A DNA stretch of 64,000 nucleotides from the NCBI RefSeq assembly GCF_013391765.2, contig NZ_JACBGI020000007.1, forward strand, positions 1 through 64,000, in the 5' to 3' direction. Positions 28,644 to 36,875 of this stretch are shown piece by piece (position 1 is the stretch's first letter; each line of letters starts with the position of its first letter). Under the pieces are notes generated by a model. The model saw only the letters and a program-made list of their open reading frames with translations, ran no database searches and had not been told where the DNA came from. This DNA is from Thiomicrorhabdus heinhorstiae. Its GTDB lineage: Bacteria > Pseudomonadota > Gammaproteobacteria > Thiomicrospirales > Thiomicrospiraceae. The position numbers were made by a program, and so were the translations under genes.

Positions 28644-29234
28644 ATGACTGAGAACATAAACAAGAGTGCGCACGGCGGAGTGCGACGCGGTGCCGGACGA
28701 AAAAGTGGTTCCGGGCGTTTCGGTGAAAAAACCAAAGTTATCCGTGTCCCGGAATCGCAGGCCGAGACCATCCAAGCCTGGATCAAGCAGGGAAAGTTTG
28801 CCGATATCGGAAATTTTTCAGACCTGTTTGTGCCTGCCAACGAAGCAACGATCCGTCTGCCTTTGTATGCCTCTAAGGTCATAGCCGGTTTTCCCAGCCC
28901 GGCGGAAGATTACGTCGAGGCGCGTCTGGATCTGAACGAAAAATTGATCCGCAATCAGGAAGCGACCTTTTTATTGAAAGTGCAGGGCGATTCGATGCGC
29001 GATGCCGGTATTCTCGACGGCGATATTCTGGTGGTGGATCGCAGTGTCGCACCGGCCGACGGCAAGATCGTAATCGCTGCCCTAGATGGTGATCTGACGG
29101 TAAAACGTTTGCGGATTCGTGACGGTAAAACCTGGCTGCTGCCGGAAAACCCCGATTATCCTCCGATTGCAATTCGCGAAGAGAGTGATATGGTGATTTG
29201 GGGGGTGGTTACCGCGAGTATTTCCCAATATTGA
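28644..29234 (+). CDS. umuD: UmuD-like S24 autoprotease with N-terminal extension
   Basis: A LexA/UmuD-family serine protease, expected to self-cleave on RecA filaments and then activate UmuC. The cleavage site is Ala81-Gly82 (VIAGFPSP), with nucleophile S117 (GDSM) and general base K141 (DGKIV). At 196 residues it is much longer than enteric UmuD (139), because about 80 residues rather than about 24 precede the cleavage site. The extra part starts with a basic, glycine-rich stretch (GGVRRGAGRKSGSG) and then TKVIRVPES, a pattern seen at the start of small DNA-binding proteins. The ATG at 28644, 6 bases after GGAG, is preferred over the GTG at 28641. Confidence 0.88.
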   Translation: MTENINKSAHGGVRRGAGRKSGSGRFGEKTKVIRVPESQAETIQAWIKQGKFADIGNFSDLFVPANEATIRLPLYASKVIAGFPSPAEDYVEARLDLNEKLIRNQEATFLLKVQGDSMRDAGILDGDILVVDRSVAPADGKIVIAALDGDLTVKRLRIRDGKTWLLPENPDYPPIAIREESDMVIWGVVTASISQY

Positions 29235-29402
29235 CTTTGTCATCCGTCTTTTAAAATAGCGAATCTTGTTGAAATCGGCAGAGTTGCAAGTTGATGAGGA
29301 ATTTCGCCGGCAAATATCCATTTCTAGGCGGGACGAAAAGAGATTTAATGATATGATGCAGCCATAGGCAGTCAGGATTAAGTATACAGGGAGAGAGGAA
29401 AT

Positions 29403-29789
29403 ATGAGCGTATTGCCGCAACATTTAAAATATGCCGAAACCCACGAATGGGTCTATATCGACGAAGAAGGTAATGCCGTCGTTGGAATCACCGATTTCGC
29501 ACAAGAATCACTGGGTGAATTGATGAGTGTGACTTTTCCGGAATTGGGGCGGGATGTGTCTGCCGGTGACGATGTGATGTCTCTGGAATCAGTGAAATCC
29601 GCATCGGATATCTATGCGCCGCTCAGCGGTGAAATCGTTGAAATCAACGAAGCTCTGGAAGACGAACCGGAGTTGATTAATGACGAACCTTACGATGGCG
29701 GTTGGTTGTTTAAAATTGCACCGCACGATACTTCCGAACTGGAAGAGCTGTTGAGCGACGAAGATTATCAAGAGATGATCGACGCTTAA
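29403..29789 (+). CDS. gcvH: Glycine cleavage system H protein
   Basis: GcvH carries the lipoyl arm that shuttles the aminomethyl group between the P and T proteins. The lipoylation lysine is K65 in LESVKSASDIYAP. The 128 residues match the family. The SD AGAGAGG lies close before the ATG. No gcvT, gcvP or lipoate gene is adjacent, so it is transcribed alone and ends at a clear terminator at 29837. An accessory role as lipoate carrier cannot be excluded. Confidence 0.95.
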   Translation: MSVLPQHLKYAETHEWVYIDEEGNAVVGITDFAQESLGELMSVTFPELGRDVSAGDDVMSLESVKSASDIYAPLSGEIVEINEALEDEPELINDEPYDGGWLFKIAPHDTSELEELLSDEDYQEMIDA

Positions 29790-29836
29790 TGTAAAGTCGG
29801 TATCTCAGCACTTTTCACAGTGCTGTTATTTGAAGT

Positions 29837-29864
29837 AAAGAAGAGGTTTTGCCTCTTCTTTTTG
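29837..29864 (+). terminator. Rho-independent terminator after gcvH
   Basis: The stem AAAGAAGAGG (29837-29846) pairs with CCTCTTCTTT (29852-29861) around a five-base loop and runs into T residues. It lies 48 bases past the gcvH stop. Confidence 0.85.
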
Positions 29865-29873
29865 TTTACGGCG

Positions 29874-29892
29874 GCGGTTCCAACAGAACCGC
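29874..29892 (+). other. Hairpin in the leader of the rlmI-like gene
   Basis: A perfect 7-base inverted repeat, GCGGTTC (29874-29880) and GAACCGC (29886-29892), has a 5-base loop. It lies 23 bases before the ATG of the next gene. There is no T tract, so it is not a simple terminator. Confidence 0.5.
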
Positions 29893-29914
29893 TACCGCCA
29901 TACGAGAGAAAAGA

Positions 29915-31108
29915 ATGCGAGCCAGTTTACGATTAAAGAAAAATGAAGAGCGCCGTTTGAAGCAGGGACATTTATGGGTCTACAGCAATGAGGTCGATAC
30001 CCAGCAGACACCGTTGAAACAGTTCGAGCCGGGACAGATCGTGCAGATCGAAGCCGATAACGGCAAGCCTCTCGGTATCGGATATGTGAATCCGAATACT
30101 TTGATCTGCGCGCGCCTGTTAAGCCGCGATGTCAAATTGGACTTTAATCTCAAATTTTTGAAGAAACGTGTTCAGGAAGCGCAGGCTCTTAGAGAACTGG
30201 TTTTCGATCAGCCGTATTACCGTCTGGTATTCGGCGAAGGTGACGGCCTGCCGGGATTGGTAATTGACCGTTTCGGCGACGTGTTTTCGGTGCAGATTAC
30301 CACCGCCGGTATGGAAGCGGTCAAAGAAGATGTCGTTCAGTTACTGGAGAATCTTTATCATCCGCAAGCGATCGTCTTTAAAAACGATACTCCTAGTCGC
30401 GAGTTGGAAGGCTTGCCGCGTTACGAAGAAGTGGTATACGGCAGCTTGCCGGAAACCCTGACGATCGAAGAAAACGGCACCCGTTTCCAGATTCCGGTCG
30501 AAGGCGGACAAAAAACCGGCTGGTTCTATGACCACCGCCAGTCACGCGCGATGTTGCAGTCGTGGGTGAAGGGAAAACGCGTATTGGATGTCTTCAGTTA
30601 TCTCGGTGGCTGGGGATTGGCCGCGGCAACTGCCGGAGCGGCGGAAGTGACTTGTGTCGATGCTTCCGAAGCGGCTTTGGACGGAGTTGAAGCCAATGCA
30701 CGTTTAAACGGAGTCGATTCGATTCTGACCACCATTCAGGGGAATGCTTTCGATGTCCTGAACGCCTTGAAACTGGAAGCGCATAAATTTGACGTCATTA
30801 TTGTCGATCCGCCGGCGTTTATTAAGCGCAAAAAGGATTTCAAACAGGGATTTGAAGCTTACCGACGCGTCAATGAACTAGCGCTGAGACTGCTGGAAAA
30901 AGACGGTATCATGGTCTCGGCTTCCTGCTCGCATCACCTCGGCCGCGACCAGCTGTTGCAAGCGGTACAGTCGGCAGCCCGTCACGTCGATCGCCGTGTG
31001 CAGCTGTTTGCTCAAGGGCATCAGGCAGCGGATCATCCGGTACATCCGGCGATTCCGGAAAGCGAATATATTAAAACGCTGTTCTTTAAGAGCGGTCCGA
31101 GCTGGTAA
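29915..31108 (+). CDS. rlmI: Class I SAM-dependent rRNA methyltransferase (RlmI-like)
   Basis: A 397-residue protein with an N-terminal PUA domain (RLKQGHLWVYSNEV) and a C-terminal Rossmann methyltransferase. SAM-binding motif I is VLDVFSYLGGWGLAAA and motif IV is DVIIVDPPAF; the catalytic-type cysteine lies in SASCSHH. This is the layout of RlmI, which methylates C1962 of 23S rRNA (m5C). The open frame begins at 29849, but the first 22 codons run through a terminator and hairpin, so the ATG at 29915 is taken as the start. Confidence 0.88.
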   Translation: MRASLRLKKNEERRLKQGHLWVYSNEVDTQQTPLKQFEPGQIVQIEADNGKPLGIGYVNPNTLICARLLSRDVKLDFNLKFLKKRVQEAQALRELVFDQPYYRLVFGEGDGLPGLVIDRFGDVFSVQITTAGMEAVKEDVVQLLENLYHPQAIVFKNDTPSRELEGLPRYEEVVYGSLPETLTIEENGTRFQIPVEGGQKTGWFYDHRQSRAMLQSWVKGKRVLDVFSYLGGWGLAAATAGAAEVTCVDASEAALDGVEANARLNGVDSILTTIQGNAFDVLNALKLEAHKFDVIIVDPPAFIKRKKDFKQGFEAYRRVNELALRLLEKDGIMVSASCSHHLGRDQLLQAVQSAARHVDRRVQLFAQGHQAADHPVHPAIPESEYIKTLFFKSGPSW

Positions 31109-31114
31109 ACGCCC

Positions 31115-32281
31115 ATGTCGAATGCGATCTCCGCCACCATCGACCTCCGTCAAAAACAGCTGGCTCGTCACTGTTTTTGGGACGAGGCCGAGCAGTGTCT
31201 GTGGATCGACGCACGAAAACTGTTTCCGAAAATCGGTGTGGTCGCCGTGCCGGGCTGGGATGCGATGTTAATGGATTCGCAGCCGATTCCCGATTACCCG
31301 CCGTTTTTCAAGGTTTTGGCCTGGGCGAATTTGTCGCAGCTTTCGTCCTGGAGAAAACAGATCCCGTCCTGGGTGCAGGAGAGCTGTTTGCTCTTTCCTT
31401 CACATCAATTGCGCCTGCTGCATTTCGCCGGTAAATATCCGCAAATTCTCGAGCTGCTCGATCATGCACCGATGCTGGCCTGGCGTCTGGTGAGTTCCCG
31501 CTTGTCGGAAGCGGATATAGTGGCACTGTTGGCAGGCAAACGCAGTCAGCTGGCGGCGCAGGTCGGCTGGCCGGGCAAAGAGGAAACCGTTAAATTTCTG
31601 CGTAATCTGCGCTTGCGTCTCGTGAATCCGCAGATTGCCGAGCAGATCGATGTCTGTTTGCTGGACGAACGCCGTTTGCATGCTTTGCAAAGTCTGCCGC
31701 GCATCAATTCGATGGCGCTGGCGCTGGCGGCACGCTTCCCGGAAATGATCGGTTGCCGATTGCATCACGCTTTGGCACAGCTGCCTTGCCGTCCCATGCA
31801 ATGTCAGTCGATGATTGCGTTGCTGGAAGATGCTTACTGCTTAGCGGAACAGATGCAGTTACCTAAAGAGGAAGTCGCTTTAATCGGTACCAGCCGTTAT
31901 CTGATTGATGTCGAAAAATTATATCGCCGCTGGATGGAGCTCTGGTTGGATCAGCAGACGGAAGGTGTCAGCGAACTGCATCTGTCCACTGAGCCGAAGG
32001 TCATTGCTTCCAAGGGAGAAATGCTGGCGCTGAGCACGCTTTTACAGCACGCTTTTTGGACCGATTGGCCTGAAGAGAATTGCGAAACTCGTATACTGGT
32101 GGCTTGGCGGGATGAGGACGGTTATTGGGGAGCCTGGATCGAGCCGCATCTGCAAACCGGTGGCGCTGAACCGCAGATTATCCGCATTCGCGGTGAGGAC
32201 AACTGCCTGGCGCAAGCCAAGCAGTTGTCGACCCTGCATCTCTGGTTAACGTCGCGTTTGCCGCGGCAAACCGACGCTTAG
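31115..32281 (+). CDS. Conserved-looking protein of unknown function (388 aa)
   Basis: I do not recognise this protein. It starts 6 bases after the rlmI-like stop and is probably co-transcribed. It is rich in Leu, Trp and Arg, and helical over most of its length (about residues 55-290). A C-terminal segment looks like alternating strands (ETRILVAWRDEDGYWGAWIE) and is followed by a helix near the end. No signal peptide or membrane helix is seen. Codon use resembles its neighbours. A PcfJ-like or phage-type origin was considered, but no motif supports it. Confidence 0.7.
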   Translation: MSNAISATIDLRQKQLARHCFWDEAEQCLWIDARKLFPKIGVVAVPGWDAMLMDSQPIPDYPPFFKVLAWANLSQLSSWRKQIPSWVQESCLLFPSHQLRLLHFAGKYPQILELLDHAPMLAWRLVSSRLSEADIVALLAGKRSQLAAQVGWPGKEETVKFLRNLRLRLVNPQIAEQIDVCLLDERRLHALQSLPRINSMALALAARFPEMIGCRLHHALAQLPCRPMQCQSMIALLEDAYCLAEQMQLPKEEVALIGTSRYLIDVEKLYRRWMELWLDQQTEGVSELHLSTEPKVIASKGEMLALSTLLQHAFWTDWPEENCETRILVAWRDEDGYWGAWIEPHLQTGGAEPQIIRIRGEDNCLAQAKQLSTLHLWLTSRLPRQTDA

Positions 32282-32312
32282 GCAGGTAGGTCGAAAAAAT
32301 TTCCGTCCCGTT

Positions 32313-33566
32313 TCAGTCTTTAATCAGAAGCTCGCTGCCCATCAGGTCTTCGTAGGTTTCGCGCGGTCGGATCAGCCAGCTTTGATCACCTTGAACCATG
32401 ACTTCTGCAGCACGCGGTCGGGTATTGTAGTTGGAGCTCATGGTAAAGCCGTAAGCACCGGCAGAACGTACCGCCAGCAGATCACCTGCCTTCAGATTCA
32501 TACGGCGGTTTTTCCCCAGAAAGTCACCGGTTTCGCATACCGGTCCGACCAGATCCCATTCCGCATCCAGGCCGTCTTCGCGCGGCTCTACAGGTATGAT
32601 CTCCTGATAAGCCTGATATAGTGCCGGGCGAATCAAATCGTTCATGGCCGCGTCGATAATCGCGAAGTTTTTATGGTCGGTCGGCTTTAGATATTCGACT
32701 TCGGTCAGCAAGATACCGGCGTTACCGGCAATTGCTCGGCCTGGTTCGACGATGATTTCGATGCTTGGATCGTTCAGTTCCTTGACCAGTGCTTGAATAT
32801 AGTCGCTGATTTCCGGCGGAGTTTCATCTGTGTACTGTATGCCCAAACCACCGCCAAGATCCACGTGATGAAGGTCGATACCGAGTTCGGCTAAGGTGTC
32901 TTTCAATGCCAATACACGTTTCAGAGCATCCACGAAAGGGGTGATCTGCGTCAATTGCGAACCGATGTGGCAGTCGATACCGATCGGATTGACGTGCGAA
33001 CAGGCGCAGGCGTCTTCGTAAAGCTCAGGTGCCTTGAGAATATCGACCCCGAATTTATTGTCTTTCAAACCGGTGGATATATACGGGTGGGTCTGTGCAT
33101 CGACATCCGGATTGACGCGAATGGAAATATTGGCGATCTTGTCCATTTCTTGCGCCACTTTCTGAATGCGATCCAGTTCGGCATGCGACTCGATATTGAA
33201 GCAGCGAATCCCGACTTCCAGAGCACGGCGAATTTCGCTGGACTGCTTGGCAACACCGGAGAAAACCACCTTATCCGGATCGCCGCCGGCACGCAGCACA
33301 CGCTCCAATTCCCCTTGGGAAACGATATCGAAACCGGACCCCATGCGCGCCAGGACATTCAGTACCGCCAGATTGGAGTTGGTTTTAACCGCGTAACACA
33401 CAAGGTGAGGCTGGCTGCCAAAAGCGTCATCGAAGGCTTTCCAACGCTGTTCGAACTCGCTGCGTGAATACACATAAAGCGGGGTGCCGTAGGTTTTTGC
33501 CAGTTCACTCAGACTGACGTTTTCGGCGTGAAGTCGGTTGTTTTGGTAGCCAAAAGCTGTGCTCAT
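32313..33566 (-). CDS. lysA: Diaminopimelate decarboxylase
   Basis: LysA makes L-lysine from meso-diaminopimelate. It is a PLP enzyme of the alanine-racemase fold. The PLP lysine is K61 (CYAVKTNSN), the glycine-rich phosphate loop is DLGGGLGIQY, and GPVCETGDFLG carries the active-site Cys of the C-terminal domain. The 417 residues are normal. It follows the small lipoprotein gene lptM by 12 bases, with CAGGA as SD. No dapF follows, unlike in many gammaproteobacteria. Confidence 0.96.
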   Translation of the reverse strand: MSTAFGYQNNRLHAENVSLSELAKTYGTPLYVYSRSEFEQRWKAFDDAFGSQPHLVCYAVKTNSNLAVLNVLARMGSGFDIVSQGELERVLRAGGDPDKVVFSGVAKQSSEIRRALEVGIRCFNIESHAELDRIQKVAQEMDKIANISIRVNPDVDAQTHPYISTGLKDNKFGVDILKAPELYEDACACSHVNPIGIDCHIGSQLTQITPFVDALKRVLALKDTLAELGIDLHHVDLGGGLGIQYTDETPPEISDYIQALVKELNDPSIEIIVEPGRAIAGNAGILLTEVEYLKPTDHKNFAIIDAAMNDLIRPALYQAYQEIIPVEPREDGLDAEWDLVGPVCETGDFLGKNRRMNLKAGDLLAVRSAGAYGFTMSSNYNTRPRAAEVMVQGDQSWLIRPRETYEDLMGSELLIKD

Positions 33567-33578
33567 AGAAAAATCCTG

Positions 33579-33728
33579 TTACTGTTGATTCGGTTCGGCC
33601 GGAGGGGGTTGTACTTCCTGCGATGTCGCCGGCTGTGGCTCTTCTTCGACATATAAAGAGCCTTTTTTCCCGCAGGCGCTCAGCGCCAGGCTGCAGCAGA
33701 TTAATAATACGCTTAAGGAAATATGCAT
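33579..33728 (-). CDS. lptM: Small lipoprotein LptM (YifL-like)
   Basis: A 49-residue protein. A hydrophobic signal (ISLSVLLICCSLALSAC) ends in a lipobox with C19, followed by GKKGSLYVEEE and a proline/glutamine tail. This is the LptM/YifL pattern; E. coli LptM helps the LptDE LPS translocon fold at the outer membrane. It sits directly before lysA, the common gammaproteobacterial location. A perfect GGAGG lies 4 bases before the ATG. Confidence 0.85.
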   Translation of the reverse strand: MHISLSVLLICCSLALSACGKKGSLYVEEEPQPATSQEVQPPPAEPNQQ

Positions 33729-33879
33729 CGTTCCTCCTATGACGGGCGTTCGGCAGTGACGTGAAACACCATCAGCCGTGACGTCGGCCTCGCTTGCCTT
33801 TAAAATGGAGCTATTTTATCAGAGAGTCTCACCCCGGCGATATTTTATAGTGCTGCCTGGGTATTTAGGAGTGTAGAGT

Positions 33880-34554
33880 ATGAGTAAAACGCCGCCGATT
33901 GTTGTCGAGCCGAAAAATAAAGACGGAAATGAACTGGAAGCACAGGCTGCGGTAATCTGGCTGCACGGGCTGGGAGCCGACGGTTACGACTTTCTCGGAG
34001 TCTTGCCGCAATTGAATTTGCCGACAGAGCATCATATCCGCTTTATTTTTCCGCATGCCGATGAACAGCCGGTGACCATTAACGGCGGGATGCGCATGCG
34101 CTCCTGGTACGATATTCGCAGTCCCGATCTCTTGAATGATGTTGATGCTGATGGAATCCGTATCGCCAGCTACCAAGTTTACGATCTGATTGACCAGCAG
34201 ATTAAAGCCGGCATCGACCCTAAAAAAATTATTCTGGCTGGTTTCTCTCAGGGTGGTTTGATCGCTCTGCACGCCGGTCTCGGCTATCAGCAATCGCTTG
34301 GCGGCATTATGGCTCTATCGACCTATTGTCCGATGGAACAACAATTTAATATGCATCTCGAAATGCCGATTTTTATGGTGCATGGCACCGAAGACAGTGT
34401 GGTGCCTCTGGCATTAGCCGAACACGCTTATACTGCCTTAAGCAACAGGGGCTATCAGATTGAATGGCATACTTATTTAATGGGGCATCAGGTCTGCGGC
34501 CAGGAACTGATGGATATCCGAGCTTGGTTGTTTAAGGCTTTGGATATTGAATAA
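33880..34554 (+). CDS. Carboxylesterase/phospholipase of the alpha/beta-hydrolase fold
   Basis: A 224-residue serine hydrolase of the carboxylesterase II/acyl-protein thioesterase family. The catalytic triad is visible: S123 in GFSQGG, D172 in GTEDSVVP and H203 in LMGHQV. An oxyanion-hole segment, WLHGLGADG, lies near residue 27. There is no signal peptide, so it is cytoplasmic. The physiological ester is unknown. SD AGGAG lies 8 bases before the ATG. The next gene starts 20 bases downstream. Confidence 0.88.
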   Translation: MSKTPPIVVEPKNKDGNELEAQAAVIWLHGLGADGYDFLGVLPQLNLPTEHHIRFIFPHADEQPVTINGGMRMRSWYDIRSPDLLNDVDADGIRIASYQVYDLIDQQIKAGIDPKKIILAGFSQGGLIALHAGLGYQQSLGGIMALSTYCPMEQQFNMHLEMPIFMVHGTEDSVVPLALAEHAYTALSNRGYQIEWHTYLMGHQVCGQELMDIRAWLFKALDIE

Positions 34555-34574
34555 AATTGCCCCGGGAGAGAGTG

Positions 34575-35066
34575 ATGACGGCTCAGGAATTTTGTGAAGG
34601 ATTTGTCGAAACCAGGCAGGCTCTGGTATTAAGTACTCTGGATGAAAACGGCAAGATCGAGACCAGTACCACGCCGTTTGCAATGGATGAAGGCGGCAGC
34701 TTGTATATCTTTGTCAGCGAGTTGTCGCAGCACACCAAAAATCTGTTATGGCTCTGCGGTCAGGATCAACAAGTGGTTTCCGGTCTTTTACTGGAAGACG
34801 AAATGCAAACCGAGCAGCCGTTTGCGCGTCAGAGATTGAGCTTTCAGGCACGAGTGGCTCAAGTCAATCGCGGTACCAAACAAGGGCAGAAAGCCTTGGG
34901 GTTGATGAAAGACCGTTTTGGTGAAATCATCGATCTGCTCAGCGGTCTGGGAGATTTTCATCTGTTTGCTTTGCAGCCGCTTGAAGGCGGTTATGTCAAA
35001 GGATTTGGCCAAGCGTATCGTTTCGAAGGCTGCCTGTGTCAGAATCTTCGACCGGTGCGCAATTAA
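34575..35066 (+). CDS. HugZ/pyridoxamine-oxidase-like split-barrel protein
   Basis: A 163-residue FMN-binding split-barrel fold protein, most like the HugZ/HutZ heme-utilisation family. Supporting segments are LVLSTLDENGKI, LYIFVSELSQHTKNL and the C-terminal GGYVKGFGQAY. HugZ enzymes bind or degrade heme; other members are flavin oxidases, so the reaction is not certain. The open frame starts at a TTG at 34557, but the ATG at 34575, 7 bases after GGGAG, is better. It lies two genes from feoABC, which hints at iron metabolism but proves nothing. Confidence 0.7.
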   Translation: MTAQEFCEGFVETRQALVLSTLDENGKIETSTTPFAMDEGGSLYIFVSELSQHTKNLLWLCGQDQQVVSGLLLEDEMQTEQPFARQRLSFQARVAQVNRGTKQGQKALGLMKDRFGEIIDLLSGLGDFHLFALQPLEGGYVKGFGQAYRFEGCLCQNLRPVRN

Positions 35067-35075
35067 GTTCCATCG

Positions 35076-35489
35076 TCAGCTGCCATTCTGGCGGGCATTG
35101 ATCATTTGTATGCGGTGCAGGTTGGCCAGCCAATCGGCAAAATGCGGGTGATTTTCGCGAAATAATACTTCCAGCTGGCGGGCGGTTTTATTCGGCATGC
35201 CGTAGACGGCTCCGACGATTTCCACCAGCTTGTTGATATAACGATTCGGAAAGCCGGTATTCACTTCGAAAGTGCTCAGCTTGGTGAGAATGACGGAGTT
35301 GATAATCTGTAGCCATTGCTGGGAAGACAGTTGATATTTGCTTTCCAGTTCGATGGGAACTCCTTGTTTGCGCATCAGCAGCATACTGCGGAGATCCGTC
35401 TGGCTAATCAGTTCCAAGGCCGGATTGCGGTAAGAGACCGGTAGCCGGTCCATAAAGCTGGAATCGATATTGTCTTGATCGCCAAACAT
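35076..35489 (-). CDS. Unknown protein (137 aa) behind a FliA-type promoter
   Basis: I do not recognise this protein. It is soluble and mostly helical, with segments LELISQTDLRSMLLMRKQG and NRYINKLVEIVGAVYGMPN, and has no signal peptide or cysteine motif. Its promoter region holds a perfect sigma-28 -10 element (see 35527-35553), so it probably belongs to the flagellar/chemotaxis regulon. It lies downstream of the PilZ-like gene on the same strand and converges with the HugZ-like gene. Confidence 0.75.
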   Translation of the reverse strand: MFGDQDNIDSSFMDRLPVSYRNPALELISQTDLRSMLLMRKQGVPIELESKYQLSSQQWLQIINSVILTKLSTFEVNTGFPNRYINKLVEIVGAVYGMPNKTARQLEVLFRENHPHFADWLANLHRIQMINARQNGS

Positions 35490-35526
35490 GTAAGTTCTCT
35501 TAAATTTAACTCATTGATTAGTTAGT

Positions 35527-35553
35527 TTATCGGCTTCGATAACGGAAACTGAA
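35527..35553 (-). promoter_or_regulatory. FliA (sigma-28) promoter
   Basis: On the minus strand TTCAGTTT (35553-35546), an 11-base spacer, and GCCGATAA (35534-35527) match the consensus TAAAGTTT-N11-GCCGATAA at 6/8 and 8/8 positions. The element ends 37 bases before the ATG of the 137-residue protein. Confidence 0.75.
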
Positions 35554-35567
35554 ATTTACCGCAGGCT

Positions 35568-36506
35568 CTATAGTTCCACATCCATGCAGGATTCGATCTC
35601 GAATTTCTGAATTTCATTCTGCAGATATTTTTGCGGTTCGCTATCCGGAAATTCGAAATTGATGGCAAAACGTTCAGGATGGCCGTTTTTTTGCGGGGTG
35701 TTGGAGACGACCTTGCCATTGAATTTAATCACTTTGTTTGGTGGGTCGAAGGCTAAAAAGACGTCGACAGCCGCATGTAGGGGGAAACCTTTCGAACTAT
35801 GGAAAGCCATGCCGGTTGCGCTGATATTGACGACCTGTAGCGGCCAGTTATCCGGGTTTTGGGTATCAAGGTGATCGCTGCAGATATGTTGGTAGATTTC
35901 CAGATAGGTTTCGAACAGGTCGTAAATACCCAGCATTGCCTGGCGAAGCGGAATCTGTTCATGCTCGGGGGAGCGGAAATCATCCATGCTGGAATCAATT
36001 TCGAAGCCGCTCTGCTTGAGCTTGGTAGCGGCAAAATAATTTTGGCTCGATTCGCTTAGGTTGTGGAGAAACTGCTTAATGATATACAGGTATTTATCTT
36101 CGAATTGTTTCAGGAAGCTGTAGGTTTTCGGAGAGTGCGGTTTGATATTATCCAAGTGTGGAAAGCCGTCGGTCATTTGCTGCAGATGGACGCGCATTCC
36201 GAAATCTTGCAAGGGTTGAATCCCGTGGCTGATAGAGTCCAGGCATTTACCGAAAAAAAGAACCGATTGAAACATCTCCGTCAGTAAGGTTTGTATCAAA
36301 GAGTTTTCCGGCAGTTCGTTGAGCATCATTTTGACGAGCTGGGTATGACGATTGACTTTGAATTCGATCGAAGGAGGAAAGTAATCGGTTCCGGTAGCGT
36401 ATATCTGTCGGTTTTCAATAGGAGAACTTGGACGAATAAAATAACGCACCGGCATGTCGACACGATGAAAACGGCGACTGTTATTTTTTTGAAACCACTT
36501 TTTCAT
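35568..36506 (-). CDS. PilZ-like protein with widely separated motifs
   Basis: A 312-residue cytoplasmic protein. The c-di-GMP-binding PilZ signature appears in two parts: an RxxxR motif at R11-R15 (RRFHRVDMP) and an NxSxxG motif at N227-G232 (VVNISATGMAF), followed by beta-strand-like sequence to the end. The ~210 residues between are mostly helical. Classical PilZ domains have these motifs within about 30 residues. It may be an atypical PilZ fold with an inserted helical domain. Diguanylate cyclases elsewhere in the window make a c-di-GMP effector plausible. Confidence 0.65.
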   Translation of the reverse strand: MKKWFQKNNSRRFHRVDMPVRYFIRPSSPIENRQIYATGTDYFPPSIEFKVNRHTQLVKMMLNELPENSLIQTLLTEMFQSVLFFGKCLDSISHGIQPLQDFGMRVHLQQMTDGFPHLDNIKPHSPKTYSFLKQFEDKYLYIIKQFLHNLSESSQNYFAATKLKQSGFEIDSSMDDFRSPEHEQIPLRQAMLGIYDLFETYLEIYQHICSDHLDTQNPDNWPLQVVNISATGMAFHSSKGFPLHAAVDVFLAFDPPNKVIKFNGKVVSNTPQKNGHPERFAINFEFPDSEPQKYLQNEIQKFEIESCMDVEL

Positions 36507-36537
36507 TGAGGATCACAGCAGTTGGCTTGGTTCCATT

Positions 36538-36804
36538 CTAAAGAATTTGTACCGGAATGGACAGATTTTTTAGTGGCTTGTCGATCCACTGATAACTTGA
36601 GCCTAAAGAGGTTTGAACACAGCCGGTCGAGCATAGTCCTGTGCTGCAGCCGTCGGCGCCGATCTCTTGAATATGTCCCTGTTTGATTAGTGGAGCCAAG
36701 AGTGCATAAGCCGCATCTTCGCTTAGATCAAAGCGGTTTTTGATGTCCGAGAAGGTGACTCTGTCGTGGGTTTTTATATAGCGTTTCAGTTCGAGAAGAA
36801 TCAT
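36538..36804 (-). CDS. feoC: FeoC-like winged-helix regulator
   Basis: A small (88 aa) protein downstream of feoB. The N-terminal winged helix (LLELKRYIKTHDRVTFSDI) is followed by a cysteine cluster, C53-x4-C58-x3-C62 (DGCSTGLCSTGC), which in FeoC proteins binds an Fe-S cluster. FeoC is thought to modulate FeoB assembly, stability or expression. The cysteine spacing here is slightly compact compared with enteric FeoC. Confidence 0.85.
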   Translation of the reverse strand: MILLELKRYIKTHDRVTFSDIKNRFDLSEDAAYALLAPLIKQGHIQEIGADGCSTGLCSTGCVQTSLGSSYQWIDKPLKNLSIPVQIL

Positions 36805-36854
36805 AGGACCGCCCTTTTAAAAAGACTTGAAACATCGGGCGGCAAGAGAAATAA

Positions 36855-36872
36855 AGCCCTGAAAACAGGACT
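36855..36872 (-). terminator. Weak hairpin between feoB and feoC
   Basis: On the minus strand AGTCCTG-TTTT-CAGGGCT (one G-T pair) lies just after the feoB stop and is followed by TTATTT. It may lower feoC transcription; the T tract is poor. Confidence 0.35.
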
Positions 36873-36875
36873 CTA

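Noticed and set aside
36855-36872. Strong terminator between feoB and feoC
   Set aside because: The stem includes a G-T pair and the T tract is interrupted; kept only as a weak candidate, not as proof that feoC is separate.
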